From Pseudomonas lijiangensis (GTDB lineage Bacteria; Pseudomonadota; Gammaproteobacteria; Pseudomonadales; Pseudomonadaceae): 64,000 nt of DNA. The notes beneath the pieces were generated by a model. That model had not been told where the DNA came from. It searched no databases and worked only from the letters and a program-made list of their open reading frames with translations. The stretch covers positions 4,227,001 through 4,291,000 of the forward strand of contig NZ_CP076668.1 of NCBI RefSeq assembly GCF_018968705.1, in the 5' to 3' direction. Positions 1 through 9,018 of the stretch are shown here, piece by piece. Position 1 is the stretch's first letter, and each line of letters begins with the position of its first letter. The translations under genes and the position numbers were made by a program.

Positions 1-703
1 GAAGAATCGCCAGCCACTCATTCTTTTCAGGACCGCTCAGGTCATCGCGCAGCGGGCTGACATTGACGAACTCCACACCTGCTTTCGACATCGCCTGCAA
101 GGCATCGCTCAGCAGGTGATCGCTGGCACCGCCGGGGCTTGTCTGGGCGTTCTTGGCAGGCAGACCACCGAAGGCCACGAACAACTCGCAGTGCTCGGCC
201 AGGTTTTTCCAGGAGGTATGCGCCGCCAGCAGCCAGTCCATATTGCCGACGATATGCGGCATCAACACGCGTCCTGCGCCGAGGCTGTAACTGTCGGTAC
301 TGAACACATACCCGTCCAGGCAGTTGAGGAAGCGATGCAATTGACTCTGGGCATGATGAAAGCGCCCCGCACTGCCCCAGCCATAACTGCCGCCGAAGAT
401 CGCCTGATTGCCATGCTCGCCCTTGATGCGCTTCAGCTCCCGGGCGACCAGATCCAGTGCAACATCCCAGGACACTTCAACGAACGGCTCCTGCCCCCGC
501 AGGTCGGGTCGGCCACCTGACTCATGAAGAAAACTGCGGCGCACGGCAGGACGCTTGATACGGGTCGGCGACGCGATGGCGCCAGCAACCGAATCACCGA
601 TGGGCGAAGGATCCTTGTCCCACTCAGCGGGCACCAGCGCTTCAAGCTGTCCATCCACGACCTGCGGACGATAGACGCCCCAGTGCAATGAAGTGAAAGT
701 CAT
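1..703 (-). CDS. BisC/TorA-type molybdopterin oxidoreductase, N-terminal part
   Basis: The gene runs off the left edge, so only about 234 N-terminal residues are visible. The start is the ATG at 703, preceded by an AGGAG ribosome site about 10 bases upstream. The protein opens GVYRPQVVDGQLEALVPAEW and, near residues 103-122, has GSYGWGSAGRFHHAQSQ, the signature of the biotin sulfoxide / TMAO / DMSO reductase family of Mo-bis-MGD enzymes. No twin-arginine signal is seen, so a cytoplasmic BisC-like reductase of biotin or methionine sulfoxide is more likely than periplasmic TorA (inference). It lies 61 bp downstream of a sulfonate-type binding protein gene on the same strand and may be cotranscribed with it, pointing to sulfur scavenging. 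Confidence 0.85.
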   Translation of the reverse strand, partial: MTFTSLHWGVYRPQVVDGQLEALVPAEWDKDPSPIGDSVAGAIASPTRIKRPAVRRSFLHESGGRPDLRGQEPFVEVSWDVALDLVARELKRIKGEHGNQAIFGGSYGWGSAGRFHHAQSQLHRFLNCLDGYVFSTDSYSLGAGRVLMPHIVGNMDWLLAAHTSWKNLAEHCELFVAFGGLPAKNAQTSPGGASDHLLSDALQAMSKAGVEFVNVSPLRDDLSGPEKNEWLAIL

Positions 704-738
704 GGTGAAGGGGCTCCTGAGTGGTTGAGGTGTGGTTT

Positions 739-758
739 TTCGCGAATGAATTCACGAA
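739..758. repeat. REP-like half palindrome
   Basis: The 20 bases TTCGCGAATGAATTCACGAA can fold into a short hairpin and match the core of the REP elements at 27727-27768 and 63433-63487. It sits in the short gap between the binding-protein gene and the molybdoenzyme gene. Such elements in operon gaps are often mRNA-stabilising or attenuating hairpins (family knowledge). Confidence 0.6.
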
Positions 759-764
759 GAGCAA

Positions 765-1745
765 TCAACGGGAAACCTGCTCCTGCAATTCCAGCGCCGA
801 ATTGAACGACTCATCGAACACGCTGGCCGCAGGATAGCTTTTGGTCAGCCCGGCGCTGTTGAAAAAATCGATGGTCTGCTGCGCGCCCGCAATCACGTCA
901 GGGGTAATCGGCACCACGACTATCTGCGAACGGGAGAACCAGCGGCGGGCGACGTCTGCATCGGCCCTGGTCAGGCCTGACCAGGCATTGGCGTAGGCTT
1001 CGCTGTTCTTCGGATCGCGCACCGACCAGTCGCGAGCGGCTTGCAAACGCTGAAGGAAGTCATTGATCTGAGCACGCTTGTTCTTGATGGCCTTGTCGTT
1101 GGCAACAATGAAGCTCTGGGCAGGAATCAGCCCCTTGGCTGTGACGATCACACGCGCGCCCTGACGCTCCTGCTGGGTGACATAAGGCTCCCAGGTCGCA
1201 ATGGCATCCACCGAGCCGCCGTCCAGGGCATGGGAGGAATCCAGCGCGCTGAGGTAACGATAATCCACGGCATCACGGGACACGCCCGCCTTGTCCAGTG
1301 CCGTGAGCATCAATTGCTGACTGAAAGAACCTTTCCAGATCGCCACTTTCTTGCCTGCCAAGTCCGCAACGCTCTTGATGGAAGAGTCCTTGCGCACCAC
1401 GATGGCCACGCCATCCAGATTCTGCCGCGACACACCAATGACCTTGATCGGCGCACCCAGAGCGCCCATGAACAACGCTGGCGAATCCCCCAACAGACCA
1501 ATATCCAGACTGCCGACGTTCAAGGCTTCGGCCACTGGCGAGCCGGCGGTGAACTGCTTCCATTCAAGTTCATAAGGCAGGTCGTTGAGCACACCCGCTG
1601 CCTCCATCACGGTACGTGCGCTGTAACTCTGGTCACCGACCACAAGGTCGGCGGCCTGCACGGTCAAGGAAGCAACAAGTGTCAGGAGCAGACCGGGCAG
1701 CAGGCTCTGCTTCCATCGGGCGAGGGTGTTGTCGGGCACGTGCAA
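765..1745 (-). CDS. Sulfonate/taurine-type ABC transporter substrate-binding protein
   Basis: This 326-residue protein has an N-terminal signal peptide (hydrophobic stretch about residues 15-30, probable cleavage after VQA) and then the type 2 periplasmic-binding fold of the SsuA/NMT1 family: the GSLDIGLLGDSPAL region and the DAIATWEPYV segment that contacts ligands in this family. It would capture an aliphatic sulfonate or similar anion in the periplasm. No permease or ATPase gene is adjacent within the window, although they could lie beyond the left edge after the molybdoenzyme. A LysR-type regulator gene lies upstream on the same strand, with a 171-bp gap that probably holds this gene's promoter. 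The ligand is not readable from sequence. Confidence 0.85.
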   Translation of the reverse strand: MHVPDNTLARWKQSLLPGLLLTLVASLTVQAADLVVGDQSYSARTVMEAAGVLNDLPYELEWKQFTAGSPVAEALNVGSLDIGLLGDSPALFMGALGAPIKVIGVSRQNLDGVAIVVRKDSSIKSVADLAGKKVAIWKGSFSQQLMLTALDKAGVSRDAVDYRYLSALDSSHALDGGSVDAIATWEPYVTQQERQGARVIVTAKGLIPAQSFIVANDKAIKNKRAQINDFLQRLQAARDWSVRDPKNSEAYANAWSGLTRADADVARRWFSRSQIVVVPITPDVIAGAQQTIDFFNSAGLTKSYPAASVFDESFNSALELQEQVSR

Positions 1746-1916
1746 TCTCCACAGGATCGAAATGAGGTCTGGATCCGCAGGTGCGGTAGCCGGTTTTTGA
1801 TAACGGTTTCAATGTCTGAAACGAATTCCAGGAACCCTATCACTCTCAAAAACATTATCTAAATTCATTTTCGATCTAGCCTGATATGCAAAAAGCTCAG
1901 TTATCACTCTCCAGAT

Positions 1917-2810
1917 TCAAAGCGTGTCGCTGCTTGCCAGCCTTTCGCGCAGGAACTCGATCAAGGCCTGCACCGGCCTTGAGGCCTGACGATGCTGGGG
2001 ATAAACCGCCGACAGCGTCAGGGGCTCGGGACGCAGATCGTCCAGCACCCGGACCAGGCTTCCACTGCTCAGCGCGGCCCCGACAATGAAGGTCGGCAAA
2101 TACGTGATGCCAAGCCCGGCAATCGCCGCATCCCGCAACAACTCGCCGTTATTGGTACGCATCCGCCCGCTGACATTCAGGCTCACGGGTTTGCCGCTGC
2201 CCTGGAAACGCCACTGCACCTGGCGATTGTGGCCATAGGGCAAGCAGTCGTGGGCGTGGAGGTCTTCAGGTTTTTCCGGACGTCCCCGCTCGGCCAGGTA
2301 AACGGGGCTTGCGCAGTACACCCGGTCGATTGTGGCAATACGCCGGGCAATCAGGCTGGAGTCTTCCAGCACGCCAATGCGCAACACCAGATCATAGCCC
2401 TCGCTGAGCAGGTCCACCGGCCGGTCACTCAGGTCCACTTCCACTGCCACATCCTTGTAACGCTGCAAAAACAGCGGCAGCAGGCAACCCAGATGTGCCA
2501 CGGCAAACGAGAGCGGCGCACTCAGGCGCAAGGTCCCACGCGGCTCGCTGTTCTGCCCGGAAATGCCTTGCTCGACCTGCTCGACTTCCCCCAGCAGGCG
2601 CAAGGCCGACTCGTAATAGCTCTGCCCCAGCGGGGTGACATCAAGACGCCGGGTGGAGCGATTGAGCAAGCGCACGCCGAGGCGCTCTTCGAGCTGCATC
2701 AGACGACGGCTGACGAACTGCTTGGACAGGCCCAGCTTGTCGGAGGCCGCCGTGAAGCTGCCCGACTCCATGACCTGGCAAAAAATGCGCATATCTTCAA
2801 AGGGGTTCAT
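1917..2810 (-). CDS. LysR-family transcriptional regulator
   Basis: This is a 297-residue LysR-type regulator. The start chosen is the ATG at 2810 (MNPFEDMRIFCQVMESGSF), which matches the usual family N-terminus; an upstream in-frame start would add 29 residues reading into the divergent promoter. The winged HTH spans about residues 1-60 (SFTAASDKLGLSKQFVSRRL, then RLLNRSTRRLDVT), followed by an effector-binding domain. It belongs to the subgroup that usually controls a divergent neighbour. The neighbour here is the secreted alpha/beta hydrolase starting at 2961, so that gene is the likeliest target (inference). The inducer is unknown. Confidence 0.9.
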   Translation of the reverse strand: MNPFEDMRIFCQVMESGSFTAASDKLGLSKQFVSRRLMQLEERLGVRLLNRSTRRLDVTPLGQSYYESALRLLGEVEQVEQGISGQNSEPRGTLRLSAPLSFAVAHLGCLLPLFLQRYKDVAVEVDLSDRPVDLLSEGYDLVLRIGVLEDSSLIARRIATIDRVYCASPVYLAERGRPEKPEDLHAHDCLPYGHNRQVQWRFQGSGKPVSLNVSGRMRTNNGELLRDAAIAGLGITYLPTFIVGAALSSGSLVRVLDDLRPEPLTLSAVYPQHRQASRPVQALIEFLRERLASSDTL

Positions 2811-2960
2811 TGTCACAACCTGGTTGACAGTTAAACGCTTTATAGCCGCTTTTTCGCCTTTCAGCACCCTATTAATCTGTGTCCATGGTGCAGACAAGGC
2901 CCGAAGCCAGGACTGCCCTCAGTTGCCAAACCCTTACGTTTTCTCAAAAGGACTGACCCC
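2811..2960. promoter_or_regulatory. Divergent promoter region, LysR regulator / hydrolase
   Basis: This 150-bp interval separates the divergent regulator and hydrolase genes. A TTGACA hexamer is present at 2824-2829, and an AAAGGA ribosome site lies just before the hydrolase ATG. LysR proteins normally bind such shared regions at T-N11-A sites; I could not assign a specific operator by eye. Confidence 0.45.
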
Positions 2961-3983
2961 ATGAACACTCTGCAAAAAGCCCTGACCACCACCCTGCTCG
3001 CCCTGTCCGTCAACAGCGCCTTTGCCGCTGGCAGCCCTGGCGTCGAACACAACACCCAGGCCTTTCTCGAAGCGCTGGCCGCTGGCGGTGGCAAGCCGCT
3101 TGAGCAACTGAGCCCCAAGGACGCCCGTGCCGTCCTGACCGGCGCCCAGGCCTCGGTCAAGGTGGATCTGTCGGGAGTGGAAGTCAGCGAGCGTTCGATT
3201 GATGCCAACGGTCAGAAGATCACCCTCAAGATCGTCCGTCCTGCCAAGATCAAGGGTGACCTGCCGGTGTTCATGTTCTTCCACGGCGGTGGCTGGGTAT
3301 TGGGCGACTTCCCTACCCACCAGCGGCTGATCCGCGACCTGGTGGTCGGCTCGGGGGCGGTAGCCGTGTATGTGGATTACACGCCATCACCTGAAGCCCG
3401 GTACCCGACAGCAATCAATCAGGCTTATGCCGCGACCCGCTGGGTGGCCGAGCATGGCAAGCAGATCGGTGTGGATGGCAGCCGACTGGCGGTCGCCGGC
3501 AACAGTGTCGGCGGCAACATGGCGGCAGTAGTGGCGCTGATGGCCAAGGAGCAGAAAACCCCGGCACTGCGCTTCCAGTTGCTGCTGTGGCCGGTGACCG
3601 ATGCGAACTTCGATAACGGCTCCTACCAGCAGTTTGCCGAAGGTCACTTCCTGACCAAAGGCATGATGAAGTGGTTCTGGGATAACTACACCACCGATGC
3701 GGGCCAGCGCGCTCAGATCCATGCCTCACCGTTGCAGGCCAGCAATGAACAATTGCGCGGACTGCCAGCAGCCCTGGTGCAGACCGCCGAGTTCGATGTG
3801 CTGCGCGACGAAGGTGAAGCCTATGCCCGCAAGCTGGATGCGGCCGGTGTACCGGTTACGGCGGTGCGCTACAACGGGATGATTCATGACTTCGGCCTGC
3901 TCAACCCGCTGACCCAGATCCCGCAAGTACGTGCAGCAATGCGCCAGGCGGCGAACGAGCTGAAAACCCACCTCGGTAACTGA
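2961..3983 (+). CDS. Secreted alpha/beta hydrolase (HSL-type esterase)
   Basis: This 340-residue protein starts with a signal peptide (cleavage near AFA, residue 22). The body is an alpha/beta-hydrolase fold-3 (hormone-sensitive-lipase type) esterase. The oxyanion-hole motif HGGGW is at residues 108-112 and the nucleophile elbow GNSVGGN at 180-186 with Ser182. Probable catalytic Asp279 lies in EFDVLRDE and His309 in MIHDFG. It would hydrolyse small esters in the periplasm or outside the cell; the substrate is unknown. A close paralog of the same length (31100-32119) shares the motifs at the same residue numbers and sits in the ohr cluster. The gene is divergent from a LysR regulator that probably controls it. 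Confidence 0.9.
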   Translation: MNTLQKALTTTLLALSVNSAFAAGSPGVEHNTQAFLEALAAGGGKPLEQLSPKDARAVLTGAQASVKVDLSGVEVSERSIDANGQKITLKIVRPAKIKGDLPVFMFFHGGGWVLGDFPTHQRLIRDLVVGSGAVAVYVDYTPSPEARYPTAINQAYAATRWVAEHGKQIGVDGSRLAVAGNSVGGNMAAVVALMAKEQKTPALRFQLLLWPVTDANFDNGSYQQFAEGHFLTKGMMKWFWDNYTTDAGQRAQIHASPLQASNEQLRGLPAALVQTAEFDVLRDEGEAYARKLDAAGVPVTAVRYNGMIHDFGLLNPLTQIPQVRAAMRQAANELKTHLGN

Positions 3984-3999
3984 TTCCCTCACGTAATGA

Positions 4000-4020
4000 C
4001 CTGCCCCCATCGGGGGCAGG
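4000..4020 (+). terminator. Possible terminator after the hydrolase gene
   Basis: A perfect GC-rich hairpin CCTGCCCCC...GGGGGCAGG begins 17 bases after the stop codon. It lacks a good T-run, so termination may be weak. Confidence 0.5.
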
Positions 4021-4159
4021 TTCAAGCCAGTCGCCAGGCCACTTTCCAGACGGGCTGAGACCTCGCTGAAAACCTCAGGCCAGAGCGCTGCGCACAGACG
4101 CGAAGCCACCCACCGAATTAACAACGATTAACTCGTCAGCCCTGTTCCTTCACCCAAGA

Positions 4160-4696
4160 ATGGCGCTCTCTTCGCAGACTTTTGCCCATCGAAAGGTGCT
4201 GACAAAACAGCCAACTCACTTGCACCTTCACGCGACAATGGACATTGCCATGACTCAGGTTCCGCAATACCCCTGCTCGATATGCAAAACCATGGACGGC
4301 ATCAAGCAACCGACAGCCGTCAGCGGCGGCCTGACCCTCTGGCGCGAGCGTCTGGCCAAGCAGTTGATCCTCGAAAAACTGGGTGAAAACATCGAAGTCT
4401 CCGAACTGGCCCGAGCCTGTGCCTTGTCCAGAAGCTATTTCTCCAGAGCCTTCAAACGCAGCACCGGCCTGTCGCCTCAGGAATGGATTCGCTGCCAGCG
4501 CATAGCCCGCGCAAAGTGCCTGATCCAGCACACGGAAATGACCTTGACCCAGATAAGTCATGAGTGCGGATTCTGTGATCAATCGCACTTCTCGCATATC
4601 TTTTCCCGTACTGAAGGCATCAACCCCTTTACTTGGCGCGGCCATGCGCTAAAGAACACAGATAACAGCAAAGTGTTTGCCGCCAGCGGATTCTGA
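4160..4696 (+). CDS. AraC-family transcriptional regulator (short form)
   Basis: The protein is up to 178 residues and consists almost wholly of an AraC-type double helix-turn-helix DNA-binding domain. The first HTH is around IEVSELARACALSRSYFSRAFK, followed by GLSPQEWI, and the second around MTLTQISHECGFCDQSHFSHIF. There is no room for the usual N-terminal ligand-binding domain, as in the SoxS/MarA-like short regulators. The start is uncertain: ATGs at 4160, 4238 and 4250 are all in frame and none has a strong ribosome site. Target genes are unknown; it lies between a hydrolase gene and a STAND regulator gene on the same strand. Confidence 0.8.
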   Translation: MALSSQTFAHRKVLTKQPTHLHLHATMDIAMTQVPQYPCSICKTMDGIKQPTAVSGGLTLWRERLAKQLILEKLGENIEVSELARACALSRSYFSRAFKRSTGLSPQEWIRCQRIARAKCLIQHTEMTLTQISHECGFCDQSHFSHIFSRTEGINPFTWRGHALKNTDNSKVFAASGF

Positions 4697-4794
4697 AATA
4701 AGGGCTAGATTGAAAGTCGCATCACGAGCAAGCTCGAGAGCGTACTTGTCTGCCCGAAAAACAGAATCCCAGGCGACACAACAGGAATGAACCC

Positions 4795-7569
4795 TTGACC
4801 CTTCTCACCGAGCCGGCCGTGCATTTCGGCCCTTATCGGATCTACCCGCAGCAACGTCTGGTGCTGGAAGCTGGCCGTCCCGTGCGGCTGGGCAGTCGCG
4901 CCCTGGATATCCTGCTGATCCTTATCGAACATGCCGGGGATACGGTCAGCAAACAACAGCTCATTGCCCATGTCTGGCCCAGGACTGTGGTCGAGGACAG
5001 CAATCTGCGCGTACATATGGCTGCGCTGCGCAAAGCGCTGGGCGATGGCCAGGCGGGACAGCGTTACATTGTTACGGTTGCACAACGTGGTTACAGCTTT
5101 GTTGCTCCCATCGCCCTGCAACGGGTCGAACACAGGCCAGATGCCCCTATGAAAATCTCGACCAGCCACAATCTGCCCACTCGTCAATCGCGCATCCTGG
5201 GACGTGATGCACTGGTCAACAGGCTGGCAGGCCAACTGCAACAACACCGCTTCATTTCTCTGACGGGCCCCGGCGGCATCGGCAAGACCACGGTCGCCCT
5301 GCGGGTTGCGGAGCAGTTGATCGGCCAGTATCGCGATGGTATTCGTCTCATGGACCTGGCGCCCCTGACCGATCCGGCAATGGTCGCGACTCATCTGGCC
5401 CTGCTGCTCGATATCGCGGTACACGATGACGACCCCATGAGCCATCTTGGCGCCCACCTGCGCGATCGCCGGATGCTGCTGGTGATCGACAACTGCGAGC
5501 ACATGGTCGATACCATTGCCCTGCTGAGCGAAAGCATTCTGCGCAGCGCCCCCGATGTACACATGCTGATCACCAGCCGCGAAAGCCTGCAGGTCGATGG
5601 CGAATGGGTCGAGCGACTGGAACCTCTGGACTGCCCGCCCTTCGAGGGTGTGAGCAGCGCCGAAGCCATGAATTTTGCGGCACTGCAATTGTTCGTCGAA
5701 CGCGCCATGGCCAGTCAGGAACACTTTGAACTGACCGAAGCCAACCTGCCGATGGCCATTGAAATATGCCAGCGCCTGGATGGTATTCCCCTGGCCATCG
5801 AACTGGCCGCCGCTCAGGTGGGTAACCTGGGTTTCAGCAAGCTGCTCGAACACCTGCAAACCAGTTTCCGTCTTCACGGCCAAAGCCATCCGGATGGGTT
5901 GGCTCGCCACCAGACCTTGCGCGCCACGCTGGACTGGAGCTTCCAGATGCTGAGCGCCAGCGAGCAGACCTGCCTGCAACGCCTGAGTATCTTCAAGGAT
6001 CGCTTCACCCTGGAGTCCGTCATGGCGGTGGTGGTGGATCCGCAGATCAGCCCGCAGGAAGTCATGGCCATCCTTCCCCAACTGGTCAGCAAATCGTTGC
6101 TCAATGTCGAGTTCGTGGACGACGAGGTCCTCTATCACTTGCTGGATACCACCCGCAGCCATGCACTGGAAAAACTGCTCCAGCACGAACGACTGCCCGA
6201 GCTTCGCGAACGCCATGCACGGCGCTGCCTGGCGCTCATGCAACAGTCACAGCAGGACTGGGAGCACATTCCCACTCAACAGTGGATCGACCGCTATATC
6301 TACAGCCTGGAAGACATAAGGACAGCACTGGAGTGGGGATTCAACAGCGCTCACGCGCAGAGGCTGGCCATCGAGCTGGTTGCCAACAGCACGCCTCTCT
6401 GGCAGGAGTTATCGTTGCTCAAGGAGCACGACTTTTATGTGCGCAAGGCATTGAAGCTGCTGGAAGCCGATCCCCTTGCCCCCGCTAATCTGCTGATCCC
6501 CCTGAAGCTGGCACTGGGCAGCATTTCCTTTCATACCCGTAACGGCACGCCCGAAGCGCTGGACGCTTTCATGAGCGCACGGGTATTGGCCGAACATGAC
6601 AATGATCTGGCTGGCCAGTTACAGGCCATTTCCGGAAAGATGATCGTTGACGTGTGTCGCGGTGATTACCTGCAAGCCCTTGAACAGAATCGCCAGTTCA
6701 ATCGGCTGGGAATGAACACCGATACCTTTATCTGCATGAGCACCCATCGCCTACGGGTTCTGGCGCTGCACTTTTCCGGCGATCAGACTCTGGCACGGCT
6801 GAATGCCGAGCAGGTCATCCAGCGCATGGCCCAAAGCGGACATCCTCATCAGTTCACCTATGTTTTCGGCGTGCAGTACGATCAGAGCGTTGCGGCCCTG
6901 ACCATTCTGGCGCGCATTCTCTGGCTGCAAGGCCGTCCCGAACTTGCGTGGCAGACCGCCCGGCAGGCGCTGGACATTGCCCTGCAGATCAACCATGGAA
7001 CGTCCATCTGCCACACCCTCTCCCTGGCCGGTTGCTCCATCGCCCTCTATAACGGCGATACCCAGACAGCCAGCGAGTTGTTGAAGCTGCTGCGCGATCA
7101 GTCGCAAAGGCATTCGGCGCTGCTGTTTTATGACTGGGGGCAGCGCTATGCGCAGTTGATGACGTCTCCAGCCACCGAGAACAATTTTGCGGACAGCACC
7201 GGGTTCATCAGAGACATCATGATCACCCTGCGTCCAGGCCCGATCGACGATGTCCTGTTCGAGCGGGCGCAAAGCGGAGCAGCAGGCTGGTGCACGTCGG
7301 AAATCCTGCGCGCCAGAGCCGACACTCTCCCACCTGAAGAGGCCGACACCGCAGAAGCCCTATTGCTCAAGGCATTGAGCGTGGCGCAAAAACAGGGTGC
7401 CCTGGCCTGGGAACTGCGCAGCGCTACGTCACTCGCCAGACTCAAGCAGCGTCAGGGCCACAGGCAGCAGGCATACGCTTTGCTGGAGCCTGTGCATGCA
7501 CGATTCACCGAAGGCTTCACAACGCCGGACCTGATCGCGGCCCAGCAATTACTCGATCAGTTGCGGTGA
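4795..7569 (+). CDS. Winged-helix / STAND ATPase transcriptional regulator, full length
   Basis: This is a 924-residue multidomain regulator. Residues about 8-105 form an OmpR/PhoB-type winged helix (GSRALDILLILIEHAG, SKQQLIAHVWP, RGYSFVAPI). A STAND-class NTPase follows, with Walker A GPGGIGKTT at 158-166 and Walker B LLVIDNCEH at 228-236. The remaining 450 or so residues are helical and TPR-like. The start is a TTG at 4795 with an AGGA site 8-9 bases upstream; the nearby ATG at 4787 is out of frame and stops after three codons. In this family nucleotide and ligand binding is thought to switch oligomeric state and DNA binding. The gene faces a shorter paralog head-on and its last 21 bases overlap that gene's end. 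Confidence 0.85.
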   Translation: MTLLTEPAVHFGPYRIYPQQRLVLEAGRPVRLGSRALDILLILIEHAGDTVSKQQLIAHVWPRTVVEDSNLRVHMAALRKALGDGQAGQRYIVTVAQRGYSFVAPIALQRVEHRPDAPMKISTSHNLPTRQSRILGRDALVNRLAGQLQQHRFISLTGPGGIGKTTVALRVAEQLIGQYRDGIRLMDLAPLTDPAMVATHLALLLDIAVHDDDPMSHLGAHLRDRRMLLVIDNCEHMVDTIALLSESILRSAPDVHMLITSRESLQVDGEWVERLEPLDCPPFEGVSSAEAMNFAALQLFVERAMASQEHFELTEANLPMAIEICQRLDGIPLAIELAAAQVGNLGFSKLLEHLQTSFRLHGQSHPDGLARHQTLRATLDWSFQMLSASEQTCLQRLSIFKDRFTLESVMAVVVDPQISPQEVMAILPQLVSKSLLNVEFVDDEVLYHLLDTTRSHALEKLLQHERLPELRERHARRCLALMQQSQQDWEHIPTQQWIDRYIYSLEDIRTALEWGFNSAHAQRLAIELVANSTPLWQELSLLKEHDFYVRKALKLLEADPLAPANLLIPLKLALGSISFHTRNGTPEALDAFMSARVLAEHDNDLAGQLQAISGKMIVDVCRGDYLQALEQNRQFNRLGMNTDTFICMSTHRLRVLALHFSGDQTLARLNAEQVIQRMAQSGHPHQFTYVFGVQYDQSVAALTILARILWLQGRPELAWQTARQALDIALQINHGTSICHTLSLAGCSIALYNGDTQTASELLKLLRDQSQRHSALLFYDWGQRYAQLMTSPATENNFADSTGFIRDIMITLRPGPIDDVLFERAQSGAAGWCTSEILRARADTLPPEEADTAEALLLKALSVAQKQGALAWELRSATSLARLKQRQGHRQQAYALLEPVHARFTEGFTTPDLIAAQQLLDQLR

Positions 7570-9018
7570 CGGAGCGCGCGCTGCTGCGAAGCGCTCCATA
7601 CCGAGATAACGTGCAAGACGCGCCTCGTATATTCGCCCGTCACCACTGGCTTGCAGTTTCTCCAGCGCATAGAAACGAGTGGTGCGCAGCAAGTCATAAC
7701 GCAAGGTGCCACCGCCCTGGCTTATCGACAGCAGCGACTTGTCTACCAGTTGCTCCAGTGCCTTGCCGATGCCTTCGGCGTGCAACGAAACACAGGTGCA
7801 GACCGCAATGGCAGCCGACTTCGTGAAGGCCGAACCAAAGACCGCAATACGCTGCAGTACGATTTGCTCGTGCAGACTCAGTCGCTCGAAACTCCAGTCC
7901 AGGGAGGCCTTGAAGGTCTGGTGACGCAGGACAGAAGTGCGCCGGCCAAAGCCCGGCAAATGAACCCCCTTGTCCAGTTGAGCTTGCAAACCCGTCAATC
8001 CGAACACGTCGATTCTGGCAGCCGCCAGTTCGATCGCCAGAGGGATGCCATCGAGCCGTCGACAGATATCAGCCACGATCGCGACATCCTGTTTACGCAA
8101 GACAAACCCTTGTCTGGAGGCCTGGGCACGACGGACAAAAAGCTGCATGGCCGAACAGGCCATGGCGTCACGCGTGCCTGCGGATGCAATGGTCAGCGCC
8201 GGCAGCCCCAACACGGATTCGCCTCTGGCCTGCAGCGCTTGACGGCTGGTCACCAGAATCGACAGATGAGCACAGGCCGGCAACAGGGTTTCGGCCCAGC
8301 GTCGACTGTTTTCAAGCTGATGCTCGCAACCGTCGAAGATCAACAACGCACGCCGGCCGGCCAGGGTCGAGGCCAGATCAGCCAGAGACGAGTCTCTGCC
8401 AAGCCCCAGCGCCAAAGCCATTTGACCGGCCACCTGCTGCGGATCATCCAGAACAGAAAAGTCGATAAGCCAGGCACCGTCCGGGTAATGCCTGAGCAGT
8501 GATTCGGCGACCCGGCAGGCCACCGTGGTCTTGCCGATGCCGCCAGGCCCGACCAGGGTCATGAGCCGTACTCCCGGCAACTGACGCACGATCCTGCCCA
8601 CCACTTCATCGCGCCCAATCACCGATGTCAGGCGCGCAGGCAGATTGTGCTTGGGCGCATTGACCTGCGGAGTCACCTCCACGTGCTCGACCCTGGCCAC
8701 GAAGCAATAACCTCGCAGAGGCACCGTCTCGATAAAGCGCTGACCTTCCTGCCCGTCTTTCAAGGCTCGGCGCAAGGCCGCGACCTGCACGCGCAAATTG
8801 ATATCTTCGACGATAGAGTCAGGCCAGACCTGAGCAATGAGGCTGTTCTTGCTGACAATGCTGCCCGCCTGCCCGATCAGCACCTGAAGGATATCAAGCG
8901 CCCTGCTCCCGACACGCAATGCTTTGTCGCCCTGCATCACCAGACGCTGACGAACATCAAACACATAGGGACCGAAACGCAACACCGAATCGTTGTGAAT
9001 ATTCTTGAGGCTGTCCAT
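7549..9018 (-). CDS. Winged-helix / STAND ATPase regulator, short paralog
   Basis: The 489-residue protein is clearly homologous to the 924-residue regulator opposite it. It has a winged helix at about residues 13-110 (GSRALDILQVLIGQAG, RGYCFVARV), Walker A GPGGIGKTT at 157-165 and Walker B LLIFDGCEH at 225-233, followed by the NB-ARC-like helical region (RRLDGIPLAIELAAARI). It ends where the paralog's long TPR-like sensor half begins, so it has DNA-binding and ATPase modules but no sensor. Either it is a natural short form or its 3' half was lost when the convergent gene came to overlap it by 21 bp. Both catalytic motifs are intact, so it is probably still expressed. Confidence 0.85.
   Translation of the reverse strand: MDSLKNIHNDSVLRFGPYVFDVRQRLVMQGDKALRVGSRALDILQVLIGQAGSIVSKNSLIAQVWPDSIVEDINLRVQVAALRRALKDGQEGQRFIETVPLRGYCFVARVEHVEVTPQVNAPKHNLPARLTSVIGRDEVVGRIVRQLPGVRLMTLVGPGGIGKTTVACRVAESLLRHYPDGAWLIDFSVLDDPQQVAGQMALALGLGRDSSLADLASTLAGRRALLIFDGCEHQLENSRRWAETLLPACAHLSILVTSRQALQARGESVLGLPALTIASAGTRDAMACSAMQLFVRRAQASRQGFVLRKQDVAIVADICRRLDGIPLAIELAAARIDVFGLTGLQAQLDKGVHLPGFGRRTSVLRHQTFKASLDWSFERLSLHEQIVLQRIAVFGSAFTKSAAIAVCTCVSLHAEGIGKALEQLVDKSLLSISQGGGTLRYDLLRTTRFYALEKLQASGDGRIYEARLARYLGMERFAAARAPSPQLIE

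Noticed and set aside
4705..6243. A 512-codon open frame antisense to the long STAND regulator
   Set aside because: It is a mirror of a real gene with intact Walker motifs on the other strand. High GC leaves long chance frames; no domain, no ribosome site.
4795..9018. STAND ATPases as an anti-phage (Avs-type) system
   Set aside because: Avs proteins carry nuclease or other effector domains; these carry an OmpR-type DNA-binding domain and so are transcriptional regulators.
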